Positions 32,887-43,054 are shown, counted from the stretch's first letter. The stretch: DNA of 64,000 bases from Marinomonas hwangdonensis (GCF_003721245.1 NZ_RIZG01000003.1:248001-312000), one strand, 5' to 3'. Program-made: numbers and translations. The notes: generated by a model from the letters alone, not told the origin.

Positions 32887-34872
32887 ATGAAGTCACCGTT
32901 GAGGATCCATCAACAAATTAATATGGGTTTAGCCGCCATTCTTTTGCTTGCGCTAGCCAGTATTTTTTTGGTCATTGAATTTAAAGTCAAACCCGACTTG
33001 ACCGCTGAAAGACAGCGACAAATCTCCGTAAACCAGCAAGCGTTAAATGAATTACTCAGCGCCCAATTGGAAAAAATCCAACTCTTAACCAGTACACTCG
33101 CACTAGCCAGCACTCAGCTGCCAAAAGACGAGGCCTTATTCAAAAAGGTGTTTCCAGACATCATCAATAATCACGGTGACACCAGCATTGCGGGTGGTGG
33201 TATCTGGCCAGAACCTTCCGCCTTTACACAGGGTACGGAACGTAGAAGCTTTTTCTGGGGGCGTGATGGCGCTAAAATGAGTTACCTGGATGATTACAAT
33301 GACCCTACTGGATCTGGTTACCATAATGAAGGCTGGTACACCGTCGGTAAAAGAAGCACAACGAAACTTTGTGCGTGGTCAGAAGCCTATATCGATCCTG
33401 TCACCGGCATTCCTATGGTGACCTGTACCATTCCAATGAAAACCAACAACCAGTTCACTGGCGTCGCGACCGTAGACATGATGCTGGATGGAGTAACAGA
33501 AACACTGGAGCAATATGGTGCAGAAAACCAAGGCTATGTCTTTGCGATCGATCAAACAGGTCAGGTATTAAGCTTTCCAAAAGAGGAAGTAAGCTTGGTG
33601 AAAAGCGATGGCAGCATGCTAACGTCGGCAGAATTAGGCGACCAGCTTTCTTGGTTACAGCCAGCATTAGGGAAAGTGACACAGGCAGGCAAAGTCGTCA
33701 CGTTGGATCACGACGGAATTCTGGGCGGTGAAGCGTACGCCAGTCTTTTCCAACATCCTCAAACAGGCTGGACGGTGGGCTTAGTCGTGCCCAAAGCTCG
33801 TATGACGGAAATAGCGCAAAGCATGGGGCTTTTCCTTATGCTGGCGGTTGGCGCTTTACTGGTGATTGTTTTTGTCATCGCGGCACTCTTCTTCCGCGGT
33901 TTGTTGGGTAAAATTAATCAAACCACGAAACAAATCAATGAGCTCGCAGAAGGCGGCAGCACGAAAGCGCTGGACATTGAAAAATTAAATGAGTTGGGGG
34001 ATTTGCGCCAAGCGGTGAATGCTTACGCGGACAAACTCAAAAATTTGCTGGAGCAAATCCACAAAGAATCCGCCAACTTAGTGGGTGATGCGGGTCGATT
34101 GAGTCAATTTAGTAACGACTTTTTACACAAAGCAACCAGCTTGAGTGATGAAAACACCACCCTAGCGGCGGCAACCGAAGAACTGGGTGCCACGTCGCGT
34201 GACGTGGCCATGTACGCCAACGAAACCAAAGAGACGGTGGAGCGCATTCACCAAGACGTTCGCAGCAGTGGTAAAGAAATGAATACCGTTATCGAAACCA
34301 TGCGTTCGTTGACCAAAGCCATGACACAAGCGCAAACCAATATCCTTAAATTGGATGAGGACAGCCGCCGAGCAAACGGCATGTTGGGGGTGATTCGTGA
34401 CATCGCTGAACAGACTAACCTCTTAGCCCTCAACGCCGCCATTGAAGCCGCGCGTGCTGGCGAAACAGGCCGCGGGTTCGCGGTGGTTGCCGACGAGGTC
34501 AGAAATTTGGCAGCTAAAAGTGAAAGCTCTGCGGTAGAAATCGAAGAAGTGCTTGGTCGCTTGCAAGTGGCTTCGAAAGAGTCGGTTAGTTCCATGGAGC
34601 TAGGCCAGAGTGAAACCGAGCGCGCGGTGACGACAGCCGAATCCACAGCGGCTCACCTACAGCAAGTGGTTGACGCTTTCTCACAAATTACCGATCAGGC
34701 CACTCAGATCTCCGTGGCCGCTGGCGAACAGCAAAAAGTCTCCCAAGACCTCAGCATGTTCGTGTCTCGACTGCAGGAACTGACTGGCAGTAATGCCACA
34801 GACTCCAGCGAGCTTAGTCGTATGAGCCAAGAAATAGACGCCATTGCAAAACGCCTAAACGCACTGAAATAA
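32887..34872 (+). CDS. Methyl-accepting chemotaxis protein with dCache sensor
   Basis: A 661-residue chemoreceptor. TM1 is at about residues 13-33. A periplasmic double-Cache-like domain follows, with [29 protein letters not shown] and [23 protein letters not shown] marking the ligand pocket. TM2 is at about 313-334, then a HAMP-like linker and a long coiled coil. The signalling tip ([41 protein letters not shown]) is at about 505-545. I start it at the ATG at 32887, five bases after GAGG, rather than at 32848. Cache domains usually bind amino or carboxylic acids; the ligand is unknown. It is monocistronic. Confidence 0.95.
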   Translation: MKSPLRIHQQINMGLAAILLLALASIFLVIEFKVKPDLTAERQRQISVNQQALNELLSAQLEKIQLLTSTLALASTQLPKDEALFKKVFPDIINNHGDTSIAGGGIWPEPSAFTQGTERRSFFWGRDGAKMSYLDDYNDPTGSGYHNEGWYTVGKRSTTKLCAWSEAYIDPVTGIPMVTCTIPMKTNNQFTGVATVDMMLDGVTETLEQYGAENQGYVFAIDQTGQVLSFPKEEVSLVKSDGSMLTSAELGDQLSWLQPALGKVTQAGKVVTLDHDGILGGEAYASLFQHPQTGWTVGLVVPKARMTEIAQSMGLFLMLAVGALLVIVFVIAALFFRGLLGKINQTTKQINELAEGGSTKALDIEKLNELGDLRQAVNAYADKLKNLLEQIHKESANLVGDAGRLSQFSNDFLHKATSLSDENTTLAAATEELGATSRDVAMYANETKETVERIHQDVRSSGKEMNTVIETMRSLTKAMTQAQTNILKLDEDSRRANGMLGVIRDIAEQTNLLALNAAIEAARAGETGRGFAVVADEVRNLAAKSESSAVEIEEVLGRLQVASKESVSSMELGQSETERAVTTAESTAAHLQQVVDAFSQITDQATQISVAAGEQQKVSQDLSMFVSRLQELTGSNATDSSELSRMSQEIDAIAKRLNALK

Positions 34873-34889
34873 ACGTTTAGCCGGCACGA

Positions 34890-34925
34890 AAAAGCCATGA
34901 TGATTTCGGTCATCATGGCTTTTTT
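34890..34925. terminator. Bidirectional intrinsic terminator
   Basis: GCCATGATGA (34894-34903) pairs perfectly with TCATCATGGC (34910-34919). It is flanked by A's on the left and six T's on the right. It can serve both the chemoreceptor gene and the convergent aldehyde dehydrogenase gene. Confidence 0.88.
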
Positions 34926-34943
34926 ATGGCATCAAAAAAGCAC

Positions 34944-36368
34944 TTACAGAAAACGCCAAAACCGCGCCACTAAACGATGGATTGGACGTCGATAGGGCGG
35001 CCTTAGCAGCGCAAGCACATTCCTACCTCGTTTATGTAAAACAGATTTGCTATGGGAAAAGCTTCGAAAGCCTTCCTCGGCGTGATACAGGCCCATGCCA
35101 GAAGGTCCTATGCCTCCAAAGGGCAAATCAGCTTGCGCGACCTGAATAAGCGTATGGTTAATCACCAAGCTGCCGCTGGCAATCCGTTCTTCACAGCGCC
35201 GTTGATCTTCTGTCTGCTGAGTAAATAAATACATGGCCAGAGGGCGTGGCCGCTGATGAATATAGGACAAGGCTTCTTCCATATCCGAATACAGCAAAAT
35301 CGGTAACAAAGGGCCAAAGATTTCGTCCTGCATAACGCGTAAATCATCCGTTGGCTGATGCAACACATGCAAAGCCAATTTGCCATCGCGGTATGCCGGG
35401 CCCTGTGGCATGAGATTATCGCATTCAACTCCTTCAGCTCTGGCTTCCTCTAAATAGCCTTGCAAGCGGTCAAACTGACGGGAGTTAATTAAACTGGTGT
35501 AGTCTGAACTCAAGACGCCCTCAGGATAATAGTCGGCAAGCTCTTGCTTAATATAATCAACCAAGTCTTGTTTTTGATCTTGATGACAAAACACATAATC
35601 TGGCGCGACACAGGTTTGACCGGCGTTTAACAGCTTGCCAAACACCAGCTTTTTCGCGGTATCTTTTAAATCAGCAGACGGCGCCACCAGCAGCGGGGAT
35701 TTCCCTCCTAACTCAAGCGTCACAGGCGTTAAGTTTTCCGCAGCATTGCGCATTACTATTCGCCCGACCGACGTGGACCCGGTGAATAACAGGTGATCAA
35801 AGGGTAACAAGCTAAACGCATTAGCAACGTCGGCATCCCCTTCGACCATTTCTAGCCAGTTTTCTCCTAACGAACGGTCTACTATATCCCGCAGTACTTT
35901 GTTGGTCTCAGGGCAATATTCCGACACCTTGAGCATCACACGATTGCCCGCTGCCAAAGCACCAATTAACGGCCCAAGGCAAAGCAGTACAGGGTAGTTC
36001 CAAGGCGAAATCATCCCAACTACGCCTTTAGGCTGGTATACCACCTTAGCACTCGCTGGTAAGGTACTGAGATGGACGCGGCGTTTGGATGGCCGCATCC
36101 ATTGCTTAAGGTGTCGCTTGGCGTGTTTTATTTCTCCCATGGCGGGCACCAGCTCCAACAACCGAGACTCTTCCAACGCACGATGGCCAAAGTCTTTTTG
36201 CAACGCGGCAAGTAATGAGCGTTCAGAGTGCAACAAAGCTACCTCCAAACGCTTAAGACATTGTAAACGCTCTTCAAGCGTGGGCATGGTATGGCGTTGA
36301 GCCAAACTTTTCAGTCGCTCAAAAGCCTGATGCATTTCTTCATTTTGATAAGAAAGCGTGACCGCCAT
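34944..36368 (-). CDS. Coniferyl aldehyde dehydrogenase-type aldehyde dehydrogenase
   Basis: A 474-residue NAD(P)-dependent aldehyde dehydrogenase. The N-terminal region (RAL-EESRLLELVPAMGEIKHAKRHLKQWMRP) and absence of an N-terminal extension fit the coniferyl/fatty aldehyde dehydrogenase subgroup. Catalytic features are the cofactor-site PWNYP, FTGSTSVGR, the general-base glutamate in LELGGKSP and the nucleophile cysteine in NAGQTCVAPDY. The C-terminal basic hydrophobic tail (about 450-474) may touch the membrane. GAGG precedes the ATG. It could oxidise aromatic or medium-chain aldehydes. No lignin-monomer genes adjoin it, so the substrate is open. Confidence 0.9.
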   Translation of the reverse strand: MAVTLSYQNEEMHQAFERLKSLAQRHTMPTLEERLQCLKRLEVALLHSERSLLAALQKDFGHRALEESRLLELVPAMGEIKHAKRHLKQWMRPSKRRVHLSTLPASAKVVYQPKGVVGMISPWNYPVLLCLGPLIGALAAGNRVMLKVSEYCPETNKVLRDIVDRSLGENWLEMVEGDADVANAFSLLPFDHLLFTGSTSVGRIVMRNAAENLTPVTLELGGKSPLLVAPSADLKDTAKKLVFGKLLNAGQTCVAPDYVFCHQDQKQDLVDYIKQELADYYPEGVLSSDYTSLINSRQFDRLQGYLEEARAEGVECDNLMPQGPAYRDGKLALHVLHQPTDDLRVMQDEIFGPLLPILLYSDMEEALSYIHQRPRPLAMYLFTQQTEDQRRCEERIASGSLVINHTLIQVAQADLPFGGIGPSGMGLYHAEEGFRSFSHSKSVLHKRGRNVLALLRPPYRRPIHRLVARFWRFL

Positions 36369-36423
36369 TTTTACCTCGCTATTGAATTTGATTCACGGTT
36401 TGAGTGTGGGTTGTCTACACTAT

Positions 36424-36456
36424 TAAGTAATACAGACAACTAAGTAATACAGACAA
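36424..36456. repeat. Tandem 16-bp repeat between the aldehyde dehydrogenase and SGNH genes
   Basis: TAAGTAATACAGACAA occurs at 36424-36439 and again at 36441-36456, a 17-bp period. An inverted TTGTCT lies just before, at 36411-36416. Placed between divergent genes, these are candidate regulator-binding sites or a small tandem duplication. Confidence 0.5.
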
Positions 36457-36546
36457 GGTTTAACACTATCTAATAATAATCAGCGAATAACAACGATCTA
36501 GTAACTGCGATATTTTCAAGTAACGATAAACGCTAAGGAGCACATC

Positions 36547-37167
36547 ATGGCGACTATTTTATGTTACGGCGATTCTCTGACTTGGGGCAGTATCCCCAAC
36601 GGTGGACGCTACCCAGAGCACCTACGATGGCCTACCATACTTAATGCCCTATTGGGTCAACAACACCATGTGATTAATTTTGGTTTACCGGGTCGCACCA
36701 CACTCTGGAACGACCCCTTCTTAGAAGGACGCAATGGCTTGTCGTATTTGCAAGCGGCCTTAGAAACGTTTGGCCCAGTCGACCTGCTCATTCTTATGTT
36801 AGGGACCAATGATTTGAAGCGACATTTTAATGTGGGCGCCTACGAGGCCTCGAAAGGTGTCGAAAAACTGATTGAAAAGTCAAGAATGCCAAATACTTAC
36901 GATTTTGCACCGCCATCTGTATTGGTGATTGCGCCACCAAATATTTTATCCCCAACTGGCACGGTGGCGGAAAGCTTTACCGGCGCCATGGAAAAATCTC
37001 AGTCTTTTCACCAGTATTATCAAGATATTGCGATTCGCAACCAGTGCTTATTTCTTAATGCCGCTGGAGAAGTAGAACCCAGCACGCTAGACGGCGTTCA
37101 CCTTGATTCTCAAGCCAACCAGCAACTGGCTAACGCGATACACGCCGTCATCGTGAATAACATCTAG
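36547..37167 (+). CDS. SGNH/GDSL-family hydrolase (arylesterase-like)
   Basis: The 206-residue esterase has all four SGNH blocks. GDSLTWG holds the nucleophile serine (about residue 10), and a glycine lies in NFGLPGRTT. LGTNDLK holds block III Asn (about residue 96), and DGVHLD holds the catalytic Asp and His near residue 183. There is no signal peptide, so it is likely cytoplasmic. AAGGAG lies seven bases before the ATG. It resembles bacterial arylesterases and acetylxylan-type hydrolases of about 210 residues. The natural ester is unknown. It is divergent from the aldehyde dehydrogenase gene and might share its control. Confidence 0.9.
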   Translation: MATILCYGDSLTWGSIPNGGRYPEHLRWPTILNALLGQQHHVINFGLPGRTTLWNDPFLEGRNGLSYLQAALETFGPVDLLILMLGTNDLKRHFNVGAYEASKGVEKLIEKSRMPNTYDFAPPSVLVIAPPNILSPTGTVAESFTGAMEKSQSFHQYYQDIAIRNQCLFLNAAGEVEPSTLDGVHLDSQANQQLANAIHAVIVNNI

Positions 37168-37604
37168 ATAACGCAATGTTTTATATGGCTTTTTTTTAAT
37201 CAAAGACGATATGACTCGCCTTCTTAAAAAGCATGAAAAACACGCGACGTTAAAAAGACATAAAAATAACGCCTTTTTTGGCGTTTTAAGGTATTGACAA
37301 AGCCAGGCATAGTCAACGCTGAAAAGAAACTCAACACAATTTGTATAAAATACAGACGGGTAGTGCTAAATGGCCTTTTTTTTACGGGCAAATCTATGCT
37401 ATAGAATTTTGCTACACATACTTATCCACAAGCAACTAACCCCATCAAGACCGCCGTCTTACCCGCACTCAATCCCACAAAAAGTCTCTAAAATCAGGTG
37501 TTTTTGCTCTGTATGCTCTTTTTGGTGGTTATTTGCCTCTCGTAATTGATACGTGATTGAGTATGATCATTTGACACGAGTAAAAGACAGAAGAGGAAAA
37601 TACA
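37168..37604. other. Intergenic region of 437 bp after the SGNH gene
   Basis: No gene is supported. A hairpin AACGCC (37268-37273) / GGCGTT (37280-37285) with a hexa-T loop could end transcription. A lone DnaA-box-like TTATCCACA lies at 37432-37440. The promoter of the next gene should be near 37540-37590. Confidence 0.4.
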
Positions 37605-38480
37605 ATGAAAGTCAGCTTCATCGGACTGGGCACCATGGGTTACCCCATGGCGGGGCATGTCAGCAACGCTGGACACAGCGTGGTGGTCTACAATCGATCC
37701 ACACACAAAGCGCAAAACTGGTGTGAAGAATACCAAGGCACGTTCGCAGCCACGCCAGCACTTGCCGCTCAGGAAGCGGACATTGTGTTAACGTGCGTGG
37801 GCAATGATGACGATTTACGTGCCGTTTATTTGGGGCCGGAGGGCGTATTCCAACAAGCCAAAGTGGGTACTCTTTTTATTGACCACACTACCGCCTCTGC
37901 CGAAGTGGCAAAAGAGCTGCATCAAGCCGCCCAAGAACGCGGCTTTGTCTTTATGGATGCACCGGTGTCAGGCGGTCAAGCGGGCGCGGTGAACGGGGTA
38001 CTCACCGTCATGATAGGCGGCGATGTAAACGATCTCAACAAGGCGCAACCCATACTAAACAGCTACGCTAAAGCCACCACACTCATGGGCCCTGTCGGCA
38101 ATGGACAACTAGCCAAAATGGTCAATCAAATTCTCATTGGCGGTGTGTTATCCGGCTTATCCGAGGGCATTCGTTTTGCACAAAAAGCCGGTTTAGACAT
38201 ACCAACACTGGTGGATACGTTAAAACATGGTGCCGCGGGTTCTTGGCAACTCGAAAACCGTGGCGCGACCATGGCGAAAAACGAGTTTAATTTTGGCTTC
38301 GCCATTGAATGGATGCATAAAGACCTAGGCCTTTGCTTAGCACAAGCCGAAAAAATGGGTTTAACATTGCCCCTCACCCAAGCGGTTGATCAAGACTACC
38401 AAGATTTAATGAATGAAGGACGAAGCCGTCAAGACACTTCGGTATTAATCAAAGCATTTGACAACAAAGCGAAAAGCTAG
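37605..38480 (+). CDS. NAD(P)-dependent beta-hydroxyacid dehydrogenase (GarR/3-hydroxyisobutyrate dehydrogenase-like)
   Basis: A 291-residue protein with the family's N-terminal Rossmann motif (GLGTMGYPMAGHV), the cofactor-specificity strand VVVYNRST, the substrate loop DAPVSGGQAGAVNGVLTVMIGG and the catalytic lysine in GQLAKMVNQ. The Asn-Arg-Ser at the end of beta-2 suggests NADP(H) preference. It is distinct from the ltnD paralogue at 13.5-14.4 kb. Candidates are tartronate semialdehyde reductase or 3-hydroxyisobutyrate dehydrogenase; the neighbours do not decide. AGAGGA precedes the ATG. Confidence 0.9.
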   Translation: MKVSFIGLGTMGYPMAGHVSNAGHSVVVYNRSTHKAQNWCEEYQGTFAATPALAAQEADIVLTCVGNDDDLRAVYLGPEGVFQQAKVGTLFIDHTTASAEVAKELHQAAQERGFVFMDAPVSGGQAGAVNGVLTVMIGGDVNDLNKAQPILNSYAKATTLMGPVGNGQLAKMVNQILIGGVLSGLSEGIRFAQKAGLDIPTLVDTLKHGAAGSWQLENRGATMAKNEFNFGFAIEWMHKDLGLCLAQAEKMGLTLPLTQAVDQDYQDLMNEGRSRQDTSVLIKAFDNKAKS

Positions 38481-38613
38481 CGCTTGTTAATCGCAATATG
38501 CTGGAATGGTTAGAAATTTATTTCAACGGAAGAAAGACAATGGGCTTTAACCTTCCTATACTCTGGTACTTTATTCACATTGAAAAAATAGAACGAGTTG
38601 TGGGAGGCATTGC

Positions 38614-40797
38614 TTGGCTGAAGTCCATCAGGAAGATAATAAATTGTCTAAGTTATATGCCTTTGTCATCGCGTTAGTTTTGGTTGTTTTTTCAATAGCG
38701 GCTTGGTATGACGATGCACAACGTGACCGTCATTTTCAATCACGCCTTGATGACATACAGCTTATGCAGCAGGCTAAACAGCAACTATTACAACAAGAAG
38801 CCGAACGACAACTTGAAATAGCCGTTGACCTGATCGCGGTGGATCAGCAGTTACTGCAGTGGTTACGGCAGGCTGCTGAGCGCTATCAGCAACAAGGATC
38901 AGAGGCTGATCTTACCCCTATACGTCAGGCAATTTTGCCAATACTTAATGGTTACTGGCAAAAAATGACGCCCTATGGCGCCAGCCAATTGCATCTTCAT
39001 TTAGCACCAGATGCGTTTACCTTACTCCGAGCACATCGTCCTGAACGCCATAGTGACAGCCTGATCAATATACGTCCGCTGATTATGCACAGCATCAACA
39101 ATGCGGTTCGAGTAACAGGCACCGAGCTTGGCGTACACGGTCTAGGCTTACGCGCGGTGGTACCAGTGCTCAATAGCCAGAACGAAACCTTGGCGGTAAT
39201 TGAACTCGGTTTTAACCTGCAAAACGTGTTTGCAACTAGGCAAGAATACATCGCCCTTCGTCGTTCATCGATAGACAGTCCCCCTGAAGATATTGCGCTA
39301 TTAGTAAAACCGGACGTCACCTCTGCACTTCATAATGACGTAAAAGCGAATTGGTTACATACTGACTTTTGGAGTAGCCCCAGCCAAGATGACATGCTGC
39401 AATTTTGGTTGGATAATAAGTTGATACCCGAGCAAATCAATGAGCCGCAACAAATTACCCTTAGCTTCAACCAACAAACCTTTGCTGTGTCACTGCTGCC
39501 TTGGCCTGTTTGGGGCCAAAACACTCAACAAAACAGGCCATTAATTAGCGTAAGTTGGCACGATATCAGCCAGCAGCTGAGCGCTCAGCAACACGCAAAT
39601 AAAATAACCTGGTCAATATGGGCTCTTTTGTGTTTAGTCACCTTAACCCTTGGTGTGTTGCTAGTCGCATTTTTACAACGTCAAGCAAGACGAGAGGTGT
39701 CGCAGCAGCAAACGTTATTGAAGCAGTCAGAACAAAAACTGTCAGCGCTGTATCAGCTATCGCCTTTGCCTATTTTGTTAAACCGTTTTAGCGACGGCGC
39801 TTTCGTGGAAGCTAACCCCGCGATGACAAAACTTACCGGTTACTCTATTGATGAAATACAGCAGTTAAGTTACAGAGATTTAACGCCTAAAAATTATGCT
39901 GAGGCGGAACAACAGCAACTTAAATCACTGACTGAAACGAGTCGATATGGACCCTACGTTAAACATTATAAGCACAAAAATGGCGAGTTAATTGATATAG
40001 AACTGAATGGCGTGTTGTTTAACGATGGTCAGGGCGAAAGCTATATTTGGACCATCATTCAAGACATCAGAGAAATTAAGCGCATAGAGAAACTAAAAGA
40101 CGATTTTGTGTCAACGGTCAGCCATGAGCTTAGGACCCCCTTAACTTCTATTGCCGGCTCACTGAGTCTGTTACTAGGAGGAGTCGGTGGAGCACTGAAC
40201 CCTAAAGCAGAAAGGCTATTAAGCATCGCGCACAAAAACAGCCAGCGCCTAAATATCTTGATTAACGATTTACTGGATATCAACAAGTTGATGGCCGGTA
40301 AAATGCGCTTTAATGAGACTTTGGTGTCTCTGCCAAACCTATTGCAAGAAGCAGTGGAGCAAAACCAACCTTATGCCAACCAAGATAACATTAAAATCAC
40401 CTTGGTTAACGCACCACAAGTGCAATTATTGGTGGATGCGGCCCGAATTCATCAGGTGTTATCTAATTTTTTATCCAATGCAATTAAATTTTCCCCTGCA
40501 AACACGGAAGTGCGGCTCAGTACTGATGTCATTGACGATCGCGTGAGAATTTCGGTGCAAGATCAGGGAGCCGGTATCGCCACTTCTGACCAGCATCGGC
40601 TGTTTCAGCGCTTTTCGCAATTAGAGCAGCACACTTCTCAGGCAAAATCAGGCACTGGCTTAGGCTTGGCCATCAGTCGAGAAATTGTTTTGCGGTCTGG
40701 CGGCGAGGTCGGTGTGAACTCTGAACTTGGTCAAGGCGCCACTTTCTGGCTGGAGTTACCGATTTATCATGCGACCTCTCCAGCAGAAAGCCACTGA
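38614..40797 (+). CDS. Membrane-bound PAS sensor histidine kinase
   Basis: A 727-residue kinase starting at a TTG with GGGAGG six bases upstream. TM1 is at about residues 14-32. A large periplasmic sensor region rich in Gln follows, then TM2 at about 333-355. A PAS domain is at about 375-490 (LSALYQLSPLPILLNRFSDGAFVEANPAMTKLTGYS), HisKA near 495-560 (FVSTVSHELRTPL, phospho-His about 504) and HATPase_c to about 722 (N box NFLSNAIKFSPAN, DQGAGIA, GTGLGLAIS). No receiver domain and no response regulator gene lie alongside, so it is an orphan kinase here. The signal is unknown. Confidence 0.93.
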   Translation: MAEVHQEDNKLSKLYAFVIALVLVVFSIAAWYDDAQRDRHFQSRLDDIQLMQQAKQQLLQQEAERQLEIAVDLIAVDQQLLQWLRQAAERYQQQGSEADLTPIRQAILPILNGYWQKMTPYGASQLHLHLAPDAFTLLRAHRPERHSDSLINIRPLIMHSINNAVRVTGTELGVHGLGLRAVVPVLNSQNETLAVIELGFNLQNVFATRQEYIALRRSSIDSPPEDIALLVKPDVTSALHNDVKANWLHTDFWSSPSQDDMLQFWLDNKLIPEQINEPQQITLSFNQQTFAVSLLPWPVWGQNTQQNRPLISVSWHDISQQLSAQQHANKITWSIWALLCLVTLTLGVLLVAFLQRQARREVSQQQTLLKQSEQKLSALYQLSPLPILLNRFSDGAFVEANPAMTKLTGYSIDEIQQLSYRDLTPKNYAEAEQQQLKSLTETSRYGPYVKHYKHKNGELIDIELNGVLFNDGQGESYIWTIIQDIREIKRIEKLKDDFVSTVSHELRTPLTSIAGSLSLLLGGVGGALNPKAERLLSIAHKNSQRLNILINDLLDINKLMAGKMRFNETLVSLPNLLQEAVEQNQPYANQDNIKITLVNAPQVQLLVDAARIHQVLSNFLSNAIKFSPANTEVRLSTDVIDDRVRISVQDQGAGIATSDQHRLFQRFSQLEQHTSQAKSGTGLGLAISREIVLRSGGEVGVNSELGQGATFWLELPIYHATSPAESH

Positions 40798-41341
40798 CAC
40801 TTTCTTGCACTAAAAACGGCCTTGCGCTAAAAACGGCATTCCCAATACCAAAATGGCTTGTTTGACTCGACACAGAGCCTGAACGAACGTACTGCACATT
40901 CTTATATTCAACTTTTTTACCGCCTCTTCGCCACTTTATTTTCACTTTTATTACGCAATCCCTTAAGAATAAAGACCTTTATTTTCAACACTTTAAAGTC
41001 CTAATTTTGGCTTTTTAAGATGTTGATATTCATTCCACGCATAGGACATATCATTATTTCGATTGGTCATTTAGACCGGCTTGAGTAATCTTCAAAGACG
41101 CTGTTTTTGAGAGCTGGGATTAATCCAGCTTGTCATCAATGGCGAAAGGGGGCTCAGGGATGAGGCAGAACAGCCCCATTCGAACTGGGAGTTTGAGTGG
41201 GGCTTGTTTCTAAATATCGTAAAGATAAGACCGTAAAGCCGCTCTTTACCTACCCAACAATAATCACAAAAGTAACGAACACCTTGATTCGACTTCCCGC
41301 GTGCTCAGCACGAGAATAATTATGTTAATGGAGAGTTAATA
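40798..41341. other. Intergenic region of 544 bp before dppA, with two repeats and a strong hairpin
   Basis: No gene is supported. Near the left end TTGCACTAAAAACGGC (40805-40820) is followed by TTGCGCTAAAAACGGC (40822-40837), an imperfect tandem repeat. At 41172-41204 a 15-bp stem with two G-U pairs (AGCCCCATTCGAACT with AGTTTGAGTGGGGCT, loop GGG) is followed by TGTTTCT and may be a terminator or part of a small RNA. The dppA promoter must lie between there and 41341. Confidence 0.5.
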
Positions 41342-42934
41342 ATGAAAACAGGGCTAGCTAAACTATCGCTTGCACTTATGGCCGCTGGCGCCATTGGAAC
41401 ATCCGCTCACGCCGCCACGACCTTGGTATATTGTTCAGAAGGAAGCCCAGAGGGCTTTAACCCTGCATTTTACACATCAGGCACCACCTTCGATGCAACG
41501 TCAAAAAACATGTTCAATCGCTTGGTCGAGTTTAAACTGGGCACAACAGAGACAGTGCCAGGTTTGGCTGAACGCTATGAAGTCTCCGCTGATGGCCTGG
41601 AATACACATTCCATTTACGCAAAGGCGTAAAGTTCCATTCCACTAAAGACTTCAAGCCAACGCGCGATTTTAATGCAGACGATGTGCTCTTCACTTTCAA
41701 TCGTCAAGGTGACAAGAACCACCCATACCACACTGTGTCTAGCGGCTCTTATGAGTATTACAACGGCATGGGCATGAACACACTGATCAAAGAAATTGTC
41801 AAAGTTGACAACTACACCGTCAAGTTCGTGCTTAATCAGCCAGAAGCCCCTTTCATTGCTAACCTAGCTATGGATTTCGCATCGATCTTTTCTAAAGAGC
41901 AAGCCGACGCACTCATGAAAGCCGGCACGCCAGAAAAGCTGGACATTGATCCAGTTGGAACCGGTCCTTTCCAAAAAGTGCAATACCAAAAAGATTCTTT
42001 GATTCGCTACACCGCTTTCGAAGATTACTGGATGGGCAAAGCAAAAGTCGATCGTTTAGTCTTCTCCATTACGCCCGATGCGTCCGTTCGATACGCCAAA
42101 CTGAAAGCGGGCGAATGTGACATCATGCCTTATCCAAATCCAGCGGATTTGAAACAAATGGAGGCGGATCCAAACATCAACTTGATGAGCCAAGAAGGCT
42201 TGAACGTGGGTTACTTGGCGTTTAACACACAGAAAAAACCTTTCAATGATGTTCGTGTCCGCCAAGCATTGAATATGGCCACTGACAAAAACGCCGTAAT
42301 CGACGCTGTGTTCCAAGGCGCTGGTAAAGTGGCTAAAAATCCCATTCCACCGACTATGTGGTCTTATAACAAGGACACCGTAGACTACCCATTTGATCCA
42401 GTAAAAGCGAAAAAGCTTTTGGCTGAAGCGGGCTATCCGGACGGTTTCTCTACCAATATTTGGGCTATGCCAGTTCAGCGTCCGTACAATCCGAATGCGC
42501 GTCGTATGGCAGAGATTATTCAGGAAGACTGGTCTAAAGTGGGTGTAAAAGCCGAAATCGTTTCTTTCGAATGGGGCGAGTATTTAAACCGTTCTAAAAA
42601 AGGCGAGCATGAGACCTTATTGCTAGGTTGGACCGGTGATAATGGTGACCCAGATAACTTCCTATACGTGTTGCTTGGCTGTGACGGCGTTGGTGGTTCT
42701 AACCGCGCGCAATGGTGTAACGAAGAATTCAATAATTTATTGTTAAACGCCAAACAGACGTCTGATAAAGCCGAGCGTACTTCGATCTATGAAGAAGCGC
42801 AAACTGTCTTCAAACGCGAAGCACCATGGATCACGGTTGCTCACTCAGTGGTTTACGAGCCAATTCGTAAAGAAGTCAAAGGCTACAAGATTGATCCTTT
42901 AGGCGGTCATTACTTCTACAACGTCAGCAAATAA
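41342..42934 (+). CDS. dppA: Dipeptide ABC transporter substrate-binding protein
   Basis: A 530-residue periplasmic binding protein of family 5. The signal peptide is at about residues 1-24 (KLSLALMAAGAIGTSAHA-A). The mature protein starts TTLVYCSEGSPEGFNPAFYTSGTTFDAT, which closely follows E. coli DppA. Other family segments are FHLRKGVKFHST and the conserved VRQALNMATDKNAVI. It captures di- and tripeptides (DppA also takes haem in some species). GGAGAG precedes the ATG. It is the first gene of the dppABCDF unit and is followed by a strong hairpin. Confidence 0.95.
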   Translation: MKTGLAKLSLALMAAGAIGTSAHAATTLVYCSEGSPEGFNPAFYTSGTTFDATSKNMFNRLVEFKLGTTETVPGLAERYEVSADGLEYTFHLRKGVKFHSTKDFKPTRDFNADDVLFTFNRQGDKNHPYHTVSSGSYEYYNGMGMNTLIKEIVKVDNYTVKFVLNQPEAPFIANLAMDFASIFSKEQADALMKAGTPEKLDIDPVGTGPFQKVQYQKDSLIRYTAFEDYWMGKAKVDRLVFSITPDASVRYAKLKAGECDIMPYPNPADLKQMEADPNINLMSQEGLNVGYLAFNTQKKPFNDVRVRQALNMATDKNAVIDAVFQGAGKVAKNPIPPTMWSYNKDTVDYPFDPVKAKKLLAEAGYPDGFSTNIWAMPVQRPYNPNARRMAEIIQEDWSKVGVKAEIVSFEWGEYLNRSKKGEHETLLLGWTGDNGDPDNFLYVLLGCDGVGGSNRAQWCNEEFNNLLLNAKQTSDKAERTSIYEEAQTVFKREAPWITVAHSVVYEPIRKEVKGYKIDPLGGHYFYNVSK

Positions 42935-42966
42935 GCTGATCACAAGAAGTCTGTCCTTTGGACAAC

Positions 42967-43002
42967 AAAACACCTACTTGCTGGGCCGTAAGTAGGTGTT
43001 TT
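42967..43002 (+). terminator. Attenuator-type hairpin between dppA and dppB
   Basis: AAAACACCTACTT (42967-42979) pairs perfectly with AAGTAGGTGTTTT (42990-43002). The short T-run is weak for full termination. It may stabilise the dppA transcript or cut downstream expression, giving more binding protein than permease. Confidence 0.75.
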
Positions 43003-43054
43003 ACTGACCGAGCCCTCGCTCGATCAAATAACATCTCAAGAGAGCCAGTCCTTT

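Noticed and set aside
34248..34646. A 132-residue antisense open frame inside the chemoreceptor gene
   Set aside because: It is a shadow of the highly conserved alanine-rich signalling tip on the other strand, with low-complexity composition and no start signal.
37432..37440. A perfect DnaA box (TTATCCACA)
   Set aside because: It is single, with no cluster of further boxes, no AT-rich unwinding region and no dnaA, gyrB or parAB genes nearby, so it does not support an origin.
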